Assembly: GCF_018275325.1 (NCBI RefSeq)
Contig: NZ_JAGVQR010000001.1
Location: 372,001 to 436,000 of the forward strand
Length of the DNA: 64,000 nt
Source: Nocardioides palaemonis
GTDB taxonomy: Bacteria > Actinomycetota > Actinomycetes > Propionibacteriales > Nocardioidaceae
Reading direction: 5' to 3'
The notes below the pieces were generated by a model. It had not been told where the DNA came from and ran no database searches. It saw only the letters and a program-made list of their open reading frames with translations. This document shows positions 32,573-41,404 of this stretch, one piece after another. Each line of letters opens with the position of its first letter. The stretch's first letter is position 1. Made by a program: the position numbers and the translations under genes.

Positions 32573-35215
32573 ATGAGCGAGCAGGCACCCACCCCCGCCC
32601 CCGACCCGACTCCCGCCGCCGACGACCCGGGCCGGCGGTCGCGGTGGCAGGCGTTCCGTCGCGCGCCGCGGGCGGTGCGCTGGACCGCGTGGACCGCCCT
32701 CGGGCTCGCCGTCGTGCTGCTGGCCCTCGCCGCCACCGCGCTCGTGGTGGTCCGTCGCCCGCTGCCGCAGGCCAGCGGCGAGGCCGAGCTGCCGGGCCTC
32801 GGTGCCCAGGTCGAGGTGCTCCGCGACGCCAACGGCATCCCGCAGGTCTACGCCGACACCGACGCGGACCTCATGCGCGCCCAGGGCTACGTCCACGCCC
32901 AGGAGCGGTTCTTCGAGATGGACTTCCGGCGCCACGTCACCGCCGGCCGACTCTCCGAGCTGTTCGGCGAGGACACCCTCGAGACCGACCGGTTCATCCG
33001 CACGATGGGCTGGCGCCGCGTCGCCGAGCGGGAGTGGGCGCTGCTCGCCCCGGCGACCCGCGACGCGCTCACCGCCTACGCCGAGGGCGTCAACGCCTAC
33101 CTCGCCGAGCGCAGCCCCTCCGAGCTGTCCGCGGAGTACGCCGTCCTCGGCCTCACCGGCCTCGACTACACGCCCGAGGAGTGGCAGCCGGTCGACTCGC
33201 TGGCCTGGCTCAAGGCGATGGCGTGGGACCTGCGCGGCAACATGGACGCCGAGGTCGACCGGGTGCTGCTCTCCCTCGACCACACCCAGGCCGAGATCGA
33301 CTCGCTCTGGCCCTCCTACCCGTTCGACGAGCACCCGCCGATCGTGTCCGGCGGTGGTGTGGTCGACGGCGTCTTCGAGCAGAACGCCAGCGGCAACGCG
33401 ACCCGCAACCCCCGCCGTCCGGCGTACCCGCCGCGCGTCGTGGAGGCGCTCGAGCGCGTGCAGGAGCGCGTCGACGCGATGCCGGCCCTGCTCGGCTCCG
33501 GGCGCGGCATCGGCAGCAACTCCTGGGTCGTCGACGGCGACCACAGCGCCACCGGGATGCCGCTGCTCGCCAACGACCCGCACCTCGGCATCAGCCAGCC
33601 GGGCATCTGGATGCAGATGGGGCTGCACTGCCGCGAGCGCAGCGCGGACTGCACCCTCGACACCTCCGGCTTCACCTTCTCCGGCGTCCCCGGCGTGATC
33701 ATCGGCCACAACGCCGACATCGCCTGGGGCTTCACCAACCTCGGCCCCGACGTGACCGACCTGTTCCTCGAGCAGACCGACGGTGACGACGCCTACGTCC
33801 GCGACGGCGCGTCGGAGCCGATGCAGGTCCGCACCGAGACCATCGAGGTCCGCGGCGCCGACGACGTCGAGCTCCGGGTCCGCGAGACCGTGCACGGGCC
33901 GCTGATCAGCGACGTGTCGTCGGAGTTCGCCACGGTCGGTGCCAACGCCCCCACCGACGAGCCCGGCGACCGCGGCAGCGGCTACGCCGTCGCGCTCGCG
34001 TGGACCGCGCTCCAACCGGCGCCCACGGCCGACGCGATCCTCGAGCTCAACCGGGCGTCGGACTGGGACGAGTTCCGCGCCGCCGCCGCCGACTTCTCTG
34101 TGCCGGCGCAGAACCTGGTCTACGCCGACCGCGAGGGCCACATCGGCTACCAGGCGCCCGGTCGGGTCCCGATCCGGCCGGCCGGCAACGACGGCACGAT
34201 GCCGGTCGAGGGCTGGGTCAGCGCCAACGACTGGACGGGGGAGTACGTCCCGTTCGACGGCCTGCCGAGCGTGCTCGACCCGGAGGAGGGCTTCATCGCC
34301 ACCGCCAACCAGGCGGTCATCGGCGAGGACTACCCCTACCTCCTCACCGAGGACTGGGACTACGGCTACCGCTCGACCCGGATCCGCGACGAGCTGGTCG
34401 CGGAGGGCGAGCTGTCGGTGTCGGAGATGTCCGCGCTCCAGCTCGACACCGCCAACCCGATGGCCGAGACGCTCGTGCCCTACCTGCTCGACGTCGAGCT
34501 GCCCTTCGGCTACTACCGCAACGCGCAGGACCTGCTGCGCGACTGGGACCTCACCTCACCCGCCGACAGCGCGCCCGCGGCGTACTTCAACGTCGTGTGG
34601 CGCAACCTGCTCGAGCTGACGTTCCACGACGACCTGCGCCAGCGCACCTGGCCCGACGGCGGCGACCGGTGGTTCCTCGTGGTCAGCCGGATGCTCCAGG
34701 ACCCGGCCGGGCCGTGGTGGGACGACACGGACACCGACGAGGTCGAGACCCGCGACGACATCCTGCGGCAGGCGATGCTCGACGCGCGCGACGAGCTCAC
34801 CCGGCGCCAGTCGCGCGACGTACGGCTGTGGGAGTGGGGCCGGCTGCACCACATGGACCTGCACAACGCGACCCTCGGCGAGTCGGGCGTCGGGCTCGTC
34901 GAGCGGCTGTTCAACCGCGACGGCTGGGAGGTCGGCGGCGGGTCGTCGATCGTCGACGCCACCTCGTGGAACGCCGTCGACGGCTACGACGTCACCGCAG
35001 CCCCGTCGATGCGGATGGTCGTGTCGCTCGCCGACTTCGACGACTCGCGCTGGATCAACCTCACCGGCGTCTCCGGCCACCCCGCCTCGTCGCACTACTC
35101 CGACCAGACCGAGCTCTACGTCGCCGGCCGCACCCTGCCGTGGGCGTTCTCCCGCGACGCCGTCGACGCGGCGACCGAGGACCGGCTGGTGCTGAAGCCC
35201 GCGGCCTCGGACTGA
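32573..35215 (+). CDS. penicillin acylase family N-terminal-nucleophile hydrolase
   Basis: An 880-residue Ntn hydrolase with an N-terminal membrane anchor (residues about 38-62). The alpha chain region includes DANGIPQVYADTDADLMRAQGYVHAQERFF. Autocleavage should occur before Ser315 in GIGSNSWVV, and the beta chain has LLANDPHLGIS and the oxyanion region. Substrates in the family include beta-lactams, N-acyl-homoserine lactones and other acyl amides. It is divergent from fmdB and interrupts an otherwise conserved fmdB/5-FCL neighbourhood, suggesting insertion. ATG at 32573 is chosen for the membrane-anchor topology. Confidence 0.92.
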   Translation: MSEQAPTPAPDPTPAADDPGRRSRWQAFRRAPRAVRWTAWTALGLAVVLLALAATALVVVRRPLPQASGEAELPGLGAQVEVLRDANGIPQVYADTDADLMRAQGYVHAQERFFEMDFRRHVTAGRLSELFGEDTLETDRFIRTMGWRRVAEREWALLAPATRDALTAYAEGVNAYLAERSPSELSAEYAVLGLTGLDYTPEEWQPVDSLAWLKAMAWDLRGNMDAEVDRVLLSLDHTQAEIDSLWPSYPFDEHPPIVSGGGVVDGVFEQNASGNATRNPRRPAYPPRVVEALERVQERVDAMPALLGSGRGIGSNSWVVDGDHSATGMPLLANDPHLGISQPGIWMQMGLHCRERSADCTLDTSGFTFSGVPGVIIGHNADIAWGFTNLGPDVTDLFLEQTDGDDAYVRDGASEPMQVRTETIEVRGADDVELRVRETVHGPLISDVSSEFATVGANAPTDEPGDRGSGYAVALAWTALQPAPTADAILELNRASDWDEFRAAAADFSVPAQNLVYADREGHIGYQAPGRVPIRPAGNDGTMPVEGWVSANDWTGEYVPFDGLPSVLDPEEGFIATANQAVIGEDYPYLLTEDWDYGYRSTRIRDELVAEGELSVSEMSALQLDTANPMAETLVPYLLDVELPFGYYRNAQDLLRDWDLTSPADSAPAAYFNVVWRNLLELTFHDDLRQRTWPDGGDRWFLVVSRMLQDPAGPWWDDTDTDEVETRDDILRQAMLDARDELTRRQSRDVRLWEWGRLHHMDLHNATLGESGVGLVERLFNRDGWEVGGGSSIVDATSWNAVDGYDVTAAPSMRMVVSLADFDDSRWINLTGVSGHPASSHYSDQTELYVAGRTLPWAFSRDAVDAATEDRLVLKPAASD

Positions 35216-35224
35216 CGGGGGTGT

Positions 35225-35381
35225 GGTTTCGAGGCTCGCTGCGCTCGCACCTCAACCACCGAGGGTCTGAGCGGTCGGTGGCGTGGCACTCGTCGGTCGA
35301 GGTGCGAGGAGCGCCAGCGACGAGCCTCGAGACCTCGCGGGGTGTGGTTTCGAGGCTCGCTGCGCTCGCACCTCAACCACC
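35225..35381. repeat. A-type repeats: two direct copies flanking an inverted copy
   Basis: Identical 36-bp A elements lie at 35225-35260 and 35346-35381 in the same orientation. A diverged inverted copy (GGTCGAGGTGCGAGG to CTCGAGACC) lies at about 35294-35334. The second A copy supplies the last codons and the TGA stop of 5-FCL (reverse strand, GGTGGTTGA). Confidence 0.93.
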
Positions 35382-35972
35382 GAGGGTGACGACCCCCGCC
35401 GACGTCAGCGCGAACCCCACCCGCACGTCGTGGTCGTCGGCGGGCACGTCGAGGCCGACCTCGTCGTCGAAGAGGACGACGGCGACGGGGGTGCCGGGCA
35501 GGACGCGGGGGAGCGCGCGGTCGTAGCAGCCGCCGCCCTGGCCGAGCCGGGCGCCGGTGGACGACACCGCGGTGCCGGGGACGAGGACCACGTCGGCGCC
35601 CGCGATCGCGTCGCGACCGAGCCGGGGGCCGGTCGGCTCGAGCAGCCCGCGCACCGCGGGCGCGAGCGAGTCGCGACCGGCGTACGCCGCCCAGTCGAGG
35701 TCGAGGCCCGGCAGCACCACCGGCAGCAGGACCCGCTTGCCGGCGGCCTCGAGCGCGTCGAGCAGCAGGCCGGTGCCGGGCTCGCTGCCCACCGAGACGT
35801 AGGCCGCGACGGTGGCCGCGCGACGGACCGGCTCCCACGCCAGCGCGCCCCGGGTGAGGGCCTCCACGTGCAGCGCTGCGGCCTCCAACGGACGACGCCG
35901 GCGCGCGGCCTGCAACTGGTCGCGCAGCGCCGTCTTCGCGATCGACCTGTCCCCGCCCGCTGACGTGCCCAC
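35373..35972 (-). CDS. 5-formyltetrahydrofolate cyclo-ligase
   Basis: A 199-residue enzyme converting 5-formyl-THF to 5,10-methenyl-THF with ATP. KTALRDQLQAARRRRP at the N-terminus, VLVPGTAVSSTGARLGQGGGCYDRAL (the GxGxGYYD-type motif, here GQGGGCYDR) and DVRVGFALTSAGVV are diagnostic. The GTG start lies 6 nt from a reverse TAGGCT, and its promoter overlaps the divergent galU promoter. The C-terminal Gly-Gly and stop codon are encoded by an A-type repeat. Confidence 0.93.
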   Translation of the reverse strand: MGTSAGGDRSIAKTALRDQLQAARRRRPLEAAALHVEALTRGALAWEPVRRAATVAAYVSVGSEPGTGLLLDALEAAGKRVLLPVVLPGLDLDWAAYAGRDSLAPAVRGLLEPTGPRLGRDAIAGADVVLVPGTAVSSTGARLGQGGGCYDRALPRVLPGTPVAVVLFDDEVGLDVPADDHDVRVGFALTSAGVVTLGG

Positions 35973-35994
35973 CCGAGCAGCCTACGATCGAAGC
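35973..35994. promoter_or_regulatory. 22-bp divergent leaderless promoter pair
   Basis: The starts of 5-FCL (GTG 35972, minus) and galU (ATG 35995, plus) are 22 bp apart. TAGGCT on the minus strand (35979-35984) and TACGAT on the plus strand (35983-35988) each lie exactly 6 nt from their start codons and overlap each other by 2 bp. The two promoters can hardly be occupied at once. Confidence 0.75.
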
Positions 35995-37398
35995 ATGGCA
36001 AGCAAGGGCACCGCACACGGCCTGGACCTCGCGCGCGAGAAGATGCGCCAGGCCGGGGTCGACGAGGTCGCGATCGACACGTTCGCGCACTACTACCGGC
36101 TCCTCGAGCACGGCGAGACCGGCATGATCGCCGAGGACACCATCGACCCGCTCGACATGGAGGCGCTCGCCGACGTCGAGGTGCCCGACGACGTCGCCGC
36201 GGAGGCGATCCGGCACACGGCGGTGATCAAGCTCAACGGCGGGCTCGGCACGTCGATGGGCATGGAGCGCGCCAAGTCGCTGCTGTGCGTGCGCCGCGGC
36301 CTGAGCTTCCTCGACATCATCGCCCGCCAGGTGCTCCATCTCCGCAAGGAGTACGACGCCACGTTGCCGCTGCTGTTCATGAACTCCTTCCGCACCTCCG
36401 CCGACACCATGGAGGCGCTGGCCCGCTACGACGACCTCGCCGTCGACGGCCTGCCGCTGGAGTTCCTGCAGAACAAGGAGCCCAAGCTGCTCGCCGCCGA
36501 CCTGGTGCCGGCGGCGTACCCGAAGAACCCCGACCTCGAGTGGTGCCCGCCCGGGCACGGCGACATCTACACCGCGCTGCGCGGCACCGGGCTGCTCGCC
36601 CGGCTGCTCGACGCCGGCTACCGCTACGTCTTCGTCTCCAACTCCGACAACCTCGGCGCGGTGCCCGACGCCAAGGTCGCCGGCTGGTTCGCCCAGAGCG
36701 GCGCGCCGTTCGCGATCGAGGCGGTCCGCCGCACGCCGTCGGACCGCAAGGGCGGCCACTTCGCCCGCCGCAAGGCCGACGGCCGGATCGTGCTGCGCGA
36801 GTCCGCGCAGACCCTCGACGCCGACAAGGAGGCGCTGGCCGACCTCGACCGCCACGTCTTCACCTCGACCAACAACCTGTGGTTCGACGTGCAGGCGATG
36901 GTCGACGCGCTCGACGCGCGCGGCGGCATCCTCGGCCTGCCGCTGATCCGCAACGTCAAGCACCTCGACCCGAGCGACCCCTCGACCCCCGAGGTGATCC
37001 AGGTCGAGACCGCGATGGGCGCGGCGATCGAGGTCTTCGAGGGAGCCCGCACCATCGAGGTCGGCCGTGACCGGTTCGTCCCGGTGAAGACCACCGACGA
37101 CCTGCTGGTGCTGCGCTCCGACGTCTACGACCTCGGCAAGGACTTCGTCCTCGACCAGGCGGCCGACGACGTGCCGTACGTCGCGCTCGACGGCGACTTC
37201 TACAAGCTGGTCGGCGACTTCGACAAGCGCTTCCCCGAGGGCGCGCCCTCGCTGCGGGAGGCCGACGCGCTGACCGTGAAGGGCGACTGGACCTTCGGCA
37301 AGGGCGTACGCGTCGTGGGCGAGGTCGCACTGAGCTCCTCCTCGGCCCGGCGGATCGAGGGCGGCACCGTCCTCGACGACCAGGACGCCGATGCCTGA
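35995..37398 (+). CDS. UTP-glucose-1-phosphate uridylyltransferase (eukaryote-like UGP type)
   Basis: A 467-residue UDP-glucose pyrophosphorylase. VIKLNGGLGTSMGMERAKSL is the nucleotide-binding loop, followed by LPLEFLQNKEPKLLA, WCPPGHGDIYTAL and VSNSDNLGAVPD. This long form resembles eukaryotic UGP2 rather than the short GalU enzyme. It makes UDP-glucose for cell-wall polymers. Leaderless ATG; the 3' end overlaps the next gene (Glp/MoeA) by 8 bp, as in other actinobacterial division loci. Confidence 0.94.
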   Translation: MASKGTAHGLDLAREKMRQAGVDEVAIDTFAHYYRLLEHGETGMIAEDTIDPLDMEALADVEVPDDVAAEAIRHTAVIKLNGGLGTSMGMERAKSLLCVRRGLSFLDIIARQVLHLRKEYDATLPLLFMNSFRTSADTMEALARYDDLAVDGLPLEFLQNKEPKLLAADLVPAAYPKNPDLEWCPPGHGDIYTALRGTGLLARLLDAGYRYVFVSNSDNLGAVPDAKVAGWFAQSGAPFAIEAVRRTPSDRKGGHFARRKADGRIVLRESAQTLDADKEALADLDRHVFTSTNNLWFDVQAMVDALDARGGILGLPLIRNVKHLDPSDPSTPEVIQVETAMGAAIEVFEGARTIEVGRDRFVPVKTTDDLLVLRSDVYDLGKDFVLDQAADDVPYVALDGDFYKLVGDFDKRFPEGAPSLREADALTVKGDWTFGKGVRVVGEVALSSSSARRIEGGTVLDDQDADA

Positions 37399-38620
37399 CC
37401 TGCTGCCGGTCGCCGACTACGTCGAGCGCATCCTCGCCACCGTCTCGCCCCTGCCCGCCTTCCCCCAGCCACTGATGGAGGCGATGGGCCTCGCGCTGGC
37501 CGAGGACGTCGTCGCGCCGATCTCCTTGCCCAGCTTCGACAACTCGTCGATGGACGGCTACGCCGTGGTCGCCGAGGACGTCGCCTCCGCCTCGCCCGAG
37601 GAGCCGGTCGTGCTGCCGGTCGTCGGCGAGATCGGCGCCGGGCAGTCCTCGATCCTGGCGCTGTCACCCGGCACGGCCGTGAAGATCATGACCGGCGCGC
37701 CGATCCCGACCGGCGCCACCACCGTCGTGCCCTACGAGTGGACGGACCGCGGCGTCGCGTCGGTGCGGATCGAGCGGGCCGCGGCGCCGGGCCAGCACAT
37801 CCGGCCCACCGGCGACGACATCACCGAGGGCGACATGCTGCTCGAGGAGGGCACCGTCCTCGGCCCGCGCCACCTCGGGATGCTGGCCGCCGTCGGCCGC
37901 TCGACCGTCGTCACCCGGCCCCGTCCGCGGGTCGTGGTGATCTCCACCGGCTCCGAGCTCCGCGATCCCGGCACGCCGCTGGGCCGCGACTCGATCTACG
38001 ACGGCAACTCCTACCTCCTCGCGGCGGCCGCACGCGCGGCCGGCGCGATCGCCTACCGCGTCGGCATCGTGCCCGACGAGACGCACGCCTTCACCGAGGC
38101 GCTCAGCGACCAGCTGGTCCGGGCCGACCTCGTCGTCACCAGCGGCGGCGTCAGCGAGGGCGACTTCGACGTGGTGAAGGAGTCGCTGTCGCACCACGGC
38201 TCGATGTGGTTCGGCGGGGTCGGGATGCAACCCGGCAAGCCGCAGGGCTTCGGCACGATCGGCGAGGACGACACCCCGGTGTTCACCCTCCCGGGCAACC
38301 CGGTCTCCTCCTACGTCTCGTTCGAGATGTTCGTGCTCCCCGCGATCCGCCGGATGATGGGCAAGCTGCCCTACACCCGCCCGACGGCCCGCGCCCGCCT
38401 CACCCACGGCATCTCCTCGCCCGACGGCAAGGTGCAGCTGGTGCGCGGGCTCTACGACACCGACCGCGGTGGCGCGTTCGTCTCGCCGGTCGGCGGCCAC
38501 GGGTCGCACCTGATCGGTGACCTCGCCACCGCCAACTGCCTGATCGAGGTCGCGGCGGACGTGACGTCGGTGGCGGCCGGTGAGATGGTGCAGGTCCGCC
38601 GCCTCGACCAGGAGTTCTGA
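37391..38620 (+). CDS. molybdopterin molybdotransferase / gephyrin-like Glp
   Basis: A 409-residue MoeA-type protein with SFDNSSMDGYAV, GAPIPTGATTVVPYE, the nucleotide/adenylyl-MPT site VISTGSEL and GGVSEGDFDVVKE, and a C-terminal domain. In actinobacteria the paralog encoded beside galU, a GNAT gene and sepX/glpR is the gephyrin-like Glp, which binds FtsZ and the membrane receptor GlpR; all those neighbours are present here. Here moaC and mog sit between, so a moonlighting enzyme with both roles is possible. It overlaps galU by 8 bp and moaC by 1 bp. Confidence 0.93.
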   Translation: MPDLLPVADYVERILATVSPLPAFPQPLMEAMGLALAEDVVAPISLPSFDNSSMDGYAVVAEDVASASPEEPVVLPVVGEIGAGQSSILALSPGTAVKIMTGAPIPTGATTVVPYEWTDRGVASVRIERAAAPGQHIRPTGDDITEGDMLLEEGTVLGPRHLGMLAAVGRSTVVTRPRPRVVVISTGSELRDPGTPLGRDSIYDGNSYLLAAAARAAGAIAYRVGIVPDETHAFTEALSDQLVRADLVVTSGGVSEGDFDVVKESLSHHGSMWFGGVGMQPGKPQGFGTIGEDDTPVFTLPGNPVSSYVSFEMFVLPAIRRMMGKLPYTRPTARARLTHGISSPDGKVQLVRGLYDTDRGGAFVSPVGGHGSHLIGDLATANCLIEVAADVTSVAAGEMVQVRRLDQEF

Positions 38621-39111
38621 TGACCGCCCACGTCCCGGCCGGGCCGGACCGGCTCACCCACGTCGACGAGTCCGGGGCCGCCCGGATGGTCGACGTGTCC
38701 GACAAGGCCGTCACCGCGCGTACGGCCTCCGCGTCCGGTCGCGTGCTGGTCAGCGAGGCCGTGGTCGGGCTGCTGCGCGGCGAGGGCGTGCCGAAGGGCG
38801 ACGCGCTCGCGGTGGCGCGGATCGCCGGGATCATGGGCGCCAAGCAGACGCCGTCGCTGATCCCGCTGTGCCACCCGCTCGCGGTGTCCGGGGTCGAGGT
38901 CGACCTCGCGGTCACCGACACGTCCGTGGACATCACCGCCACTGTCCGCACCACCGACCGCACCGGGGTCGAGATGGAGGCGCTGACGGCCGTCACCGTG
39001 GCAGCGCTCACGGTCGTCGACATGGTCAAGGCGGTCGACAAGGCCGCGGTCATCACCGACGTACGGGTCGAGACCAAGACCGGCGGGAAGTCGGGGCCAT
39101 GGAGCCGGTGA
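38620..39111 (+). CDS. moaC: cyclic pyranopterin monophosphate synthase
   Basis: A 163-residue MoaC, which converts the MoaA product to cPMP in molybdenum cofactor synthesis. LTHVDESGAARMVDVSDKAVT at the N-terminus, MGAKQTPSLIPLCHPL and GVEMEALTAVTVAALTVVDM are the conserved blocks, including the catalytic Lys/His region. It begins in the Glp stop (TGATG) and overlaps mog by 13 bp, so the three are one operon. Confidence 0.96.
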   Translation: MTAHVPAGPDRLTHVDESGAARMVDVSDKAVTARTASASGRVLVSEAVVGLLRGEGVPKGDALAVARIAGIMGAKQTPSLIPLCHPLAVSGVEVDLAVTDTSVDITATVRTTDRTGVEMEALTAVTVAALTVVDMVKAVDKAAVITDVRVETKTGGKSGPWSR

Positions 39112-39608
39112 GCGAGCCGGCGAGCGAGTCGGTGAGCCTGCCCGCCGCCGTCGTCGTGGCGTCCAACCGCGCCGCGTCCGGCGTCTACGCCGACGAGACC
39201 GGCCCGCTGATCGTCGCCTGGCTGCGCGAGCGCGGCTTCGCGTGCGACGAACCGGCGGTCGTCCCCGACGGCGACCCGGTGCGCGAGGCGGTCGCCGCGG
39301 CCGTCGCCGCAGGCGCGCGGCTCGTGCTCACCACGGGTGGCACCGGACTGACCCCCACCGACCGTACGCCCGAGGCGACCCGACCGCTCCTGGACCGTGA
39401 GGTCCCCGGGATCGCCGAGGCGATCCGCGCGGCGGGTGTCGCGAAGGGCGTCCCGACCGCGATGCTGTCGCGGGGCACCGCCGGCATCGTCGGCGACTGC
39501 CTCGTGGTCAACCTGCCCGGCTCGCGCGGCGGCGTGAAGGACGGCCTCGGCGTGCTCGACCCGGTGGTGCGCCACGCGGTCGAGCAGGTCGTCGGCAGCG
39601 ACCACTGA
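39099..39608 (+). CDS. MogA/MoaB-family molybdopterin adenylyltransferase
   Basis: A 169-residue protein with VVVASNRAASGVYADETGP, LVLTTGGTGLTPTDRTPEAT and NLPGSRGGVKDGL, the three blocks of the MogA/MoaB fold. It adenylylates molybdopterin before Mo insertion by MoeA. The start ATG at 39099 lies 13 bp inside moaC, in a different frame. A Glu/Ser-rich N-terminal tail of about 15 residues precedes the fold. Confidence 0.93.
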   Translation: MEPVSEPASESVSLPAAVVVASNRAASGVYADETGPLIVAWLRERGFACDEPAVVPDGDPVREAVAAAVAAGARLVLTTGGTGLTPTDRTPEATRPLLDREVPGIAEAIRAAGVAKGVPTAMLSRGTAGIVGDCLVVNLPGSRGGVKDGLGVLDPVVRHAVEQVVGSDH

Positions 39609-39643
39609 CCTGCCACTCACCGACTCGAGGCGACTGAGAGCAC

Positions 39644-40249
39644 ATGACCGCACCCGGCTGGCCCGCTCGTCTGGAGTCCCACGGCGTCGTGGTGCGCGCG
39701 CTGCGCCGCGGCGACGCCCGCACGTGGCAGGAGGTCCGCACCCGCAACCACGAGTGGCTGAGCCCCTGGGACGCGACGGTGCCGCCGGGCGCCGAGCCGC
39801 GCCCGTCGTCGTACCGCGTGGTGGTGCGGTCCCTGCTCCACCAGGCCGCGCAGGGGCGCTGCCTGCCGTTCGTGATCGAGGTCGGCGGCCGCTTCGTCGG
39901 CCAGGTCACGGTCAGCAACGTCGCCCGCGGATCGGCGCAGTGGGCGTCCATCGGCTACTGGGTGAGCGCCGACGTCGCCGGGCGCGGGATCGCGCCGCGC
40001 GCGGTCGCGATGGTGATCGACCACTGCCTCGGCCCGGTCGGGCTGCACCGCGTGGAGATCTGCATCCGCCCGGAGAACACCAGCTCGCTGCGGGTGGTGG
40101 AGAAGCTCGGCCTGATGGAGGTGGGGTTCGCGCCGCTCTTCCTGCACATCGACGGAGCCTGGCGCGACCACCGGATCTTCGCGGTGACCCGCGAGGAGGC
40201 GCCGGCAGGCGTCGAGGTGCGGCTGGGGGCGCACCAGTCACACCAGTAG
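39644..40249 (+). CDS. GNAT acetyltransferase, RimJ/RimL type
   Basis: A 201-residue GNAT. VVRALRRGDARTWQEVRTRNHEWLSPWD and WASIGYWVSADVAGRGIAPRAV (acetyl-CoA loop), then RPENTSSLRVVEKLG, match the RimJ/RimL group that N-acetylates protein N-termini. Such a gene is conserved between glp and glpR/sepX in actinobacteria. The stop lies in a short direct repeat (CACACCAGTAGT repeated twice), which may have added the last residues. Confidence 0.88.
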   Translation: MTAPGWPARLESHGVVVRALRRGDARTWQEVRTRNHEWLSPWDATVPPGAEPRPSSYRVVVRSLLHQAAQGRCLPFVIEVGGRFVGQVTVSNVARGSAQWASIGYWVSADVAGRGIAPRAVAMVIDHCLGPVGLHRVEICIRPENTSSLRVVEKLGLMEVGFAPLFLHIDGAWRDHRIFAVTREEAPAGVEVRLGAHQSHQ

Positions 40250-40262
40250 TCACACCAGTAGT
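40236..40262 (+). repeat. short direct repeat at the end of the GNAT gene
   Basis: AGTCACACCAGT is repeated in tandem with 12-13 bp periodicity (about two copies). The GNAT stop TAG is inside it. It may be slippage. Confidence 0.7.
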
Positions 40263-40321
40263 TCTGCGACACACCACTTGACATCCGCCCCGCTCGTGCT
40301 CCGCGCTCCTAGGCTTCGTGC

Positions 40322-41218
40322 GTGGACCTGAGCGCGCTGATCTTCGTGGCCCTCGCCGTCGCGTGGGCCGTCTACCTGATCCCCAAGGCCCTCAAGCACC
40401 ACGACGAGGTCGTCCGCAGCCGCTCGGTCGAGAAGTTCTCCCACACGATGCGCGTGCTCGCGCGCCGGGAGCCCGTCGACCGCCGCAACGCCCGCCTCGT
40501 CGTCGCGCCGATCCGGGCCGCCCTCCGTCCGCCGGTCGAGACCAAGGCCCGCGTGGCCCCCGAGCCGGTCGAGGTCGCGGCGTCGCCCGCCGCCCCCGCC
40601 GTGCGTCGTACGCCGTCGCCGCAGGCCGAGCGCGCAGCCGCGCGCCGCGCCGCGAAGCGTCGCCGCAACGTCCTCGCCGTGCTGCTGCTCGCCAACGCCG
40701 TCGTCGTCGGCCTCGCGGTCGGCGCGGTCGTCGCCTGGCCATGGACCGCGGTGCCCGCCGGGCTCCTGGTGGCCTGGCTGGTCGCCTGCCGGGTGTCGGT
40801 GCGCCGCGAGCGCGCCCACCGCGCCGCCCACCCGACCCGCTCCGCGATCGAGGTCGGCGTCCCGGCCGAGGCCGCCCCGGCCGCCCCGGTCGAGCAGGGC
40901 GCCGAGGAGACGGAGTCGACCGGCGAGCACGTGGTCGCCGTGGCCGAGGTCCCGGCCGCGGCCGTCGCCGAGGCGCCCGCCGTCACCACCGGCGAGATCC
41001 CGGTCGTCGGCGGCTGGGAGATGGTGCCCACGACCCTCCCGACCTACGTCTCCAAGCCGGCCGCCCAGCGCCGCACGGTCTCCACCATCGACCTCGACTC
41101 CACCGGCGTGTGGTCGAGCGGTCGCAGCGACGAGGACTCCGCCCTGGCCCGCTCGGCCGAGGAGTCCGCGCGCTCGGCGCGGGAGTCCGAGGAGCGCCGC
41201 CGGGCCTCCGGCGCCTGA
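40322..41218 (+). CDS. divisome membrane protein SepX/GlpR
   Basis: A 298-residue membrane protein: one helix at residues 3-22 (LIFVALAVAWAVYLIPKAL), a basic cytoplasmic segment with VEKFSHTMRVLAR, two more helices (residues about 118-158), and a long disordered Ala/Glu/Ser-rich tail. This layout matches SepX of Streptomyces and GlpR of Corynebacterium, the receptor of Glp in cell division. TAGGCT at 40310-40315 is 6 nt before the GTG (leaderless). The gene ends the conserved galU-glp-GNAT-glpR order. Confidence 0.85.
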   Translation: MDLSALIFVALAVAWAVYLIPKALKHHDEVVRSRSVEKFSHTMRVLARREPVDRRNARLVVAPIRAALRPPVETKARVAPEPVEVAASPAAPAVRRTPSPQAERAAARRAAKRRRNVLAVLLLANAVVVGLAVGAVVAWPWTAVPAGLLVAWLVACRVSVRRERAHRAAHPTRSAIEVGVPAEAAPAAPVEQGAEETESTGEHVVAVAEVPAAAVAEAPAVTTGEIPVVGGWEMVPTTLPTYVSKPAAQRRTVSTIDLDSTGVWSSGRSDEDSALARSAEESARSARESEERRRASGA

Positions 41219-41285
41219 CCCACGGGTCGATTGGGCCGGCCTCGGGCGGCTCGTGTATCTTTCATCCCGCGTCCTCGGACGCGAT

Positions 41286-41361
<76 letters not shown>

Positions 41362-41365
41362 CCCT

Positions 41366-41404
41366 CGAGCGCCCGTCGCCTGGATCCCAGGCGACGGGCG
41401 CTCG
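41366..41404 (+). terminator. strong terminator hairpin after tRNA-Ala
   Basis: A perfect 18-bp stem (41366-41383 with 41387-41404) with a 3-nt ATC loop starts 5 bp after the tRNA. It is the longest perfect stem in the window and has no U-tract. Confidence 0.85.

Noticed and set aside
40278..40315. TTGACA (40278) as -35 of sepX/glpR
   Set aside because: The spacing to TAGGCT is 26 bp, too long; the -10 alone with leaderless start is retained.
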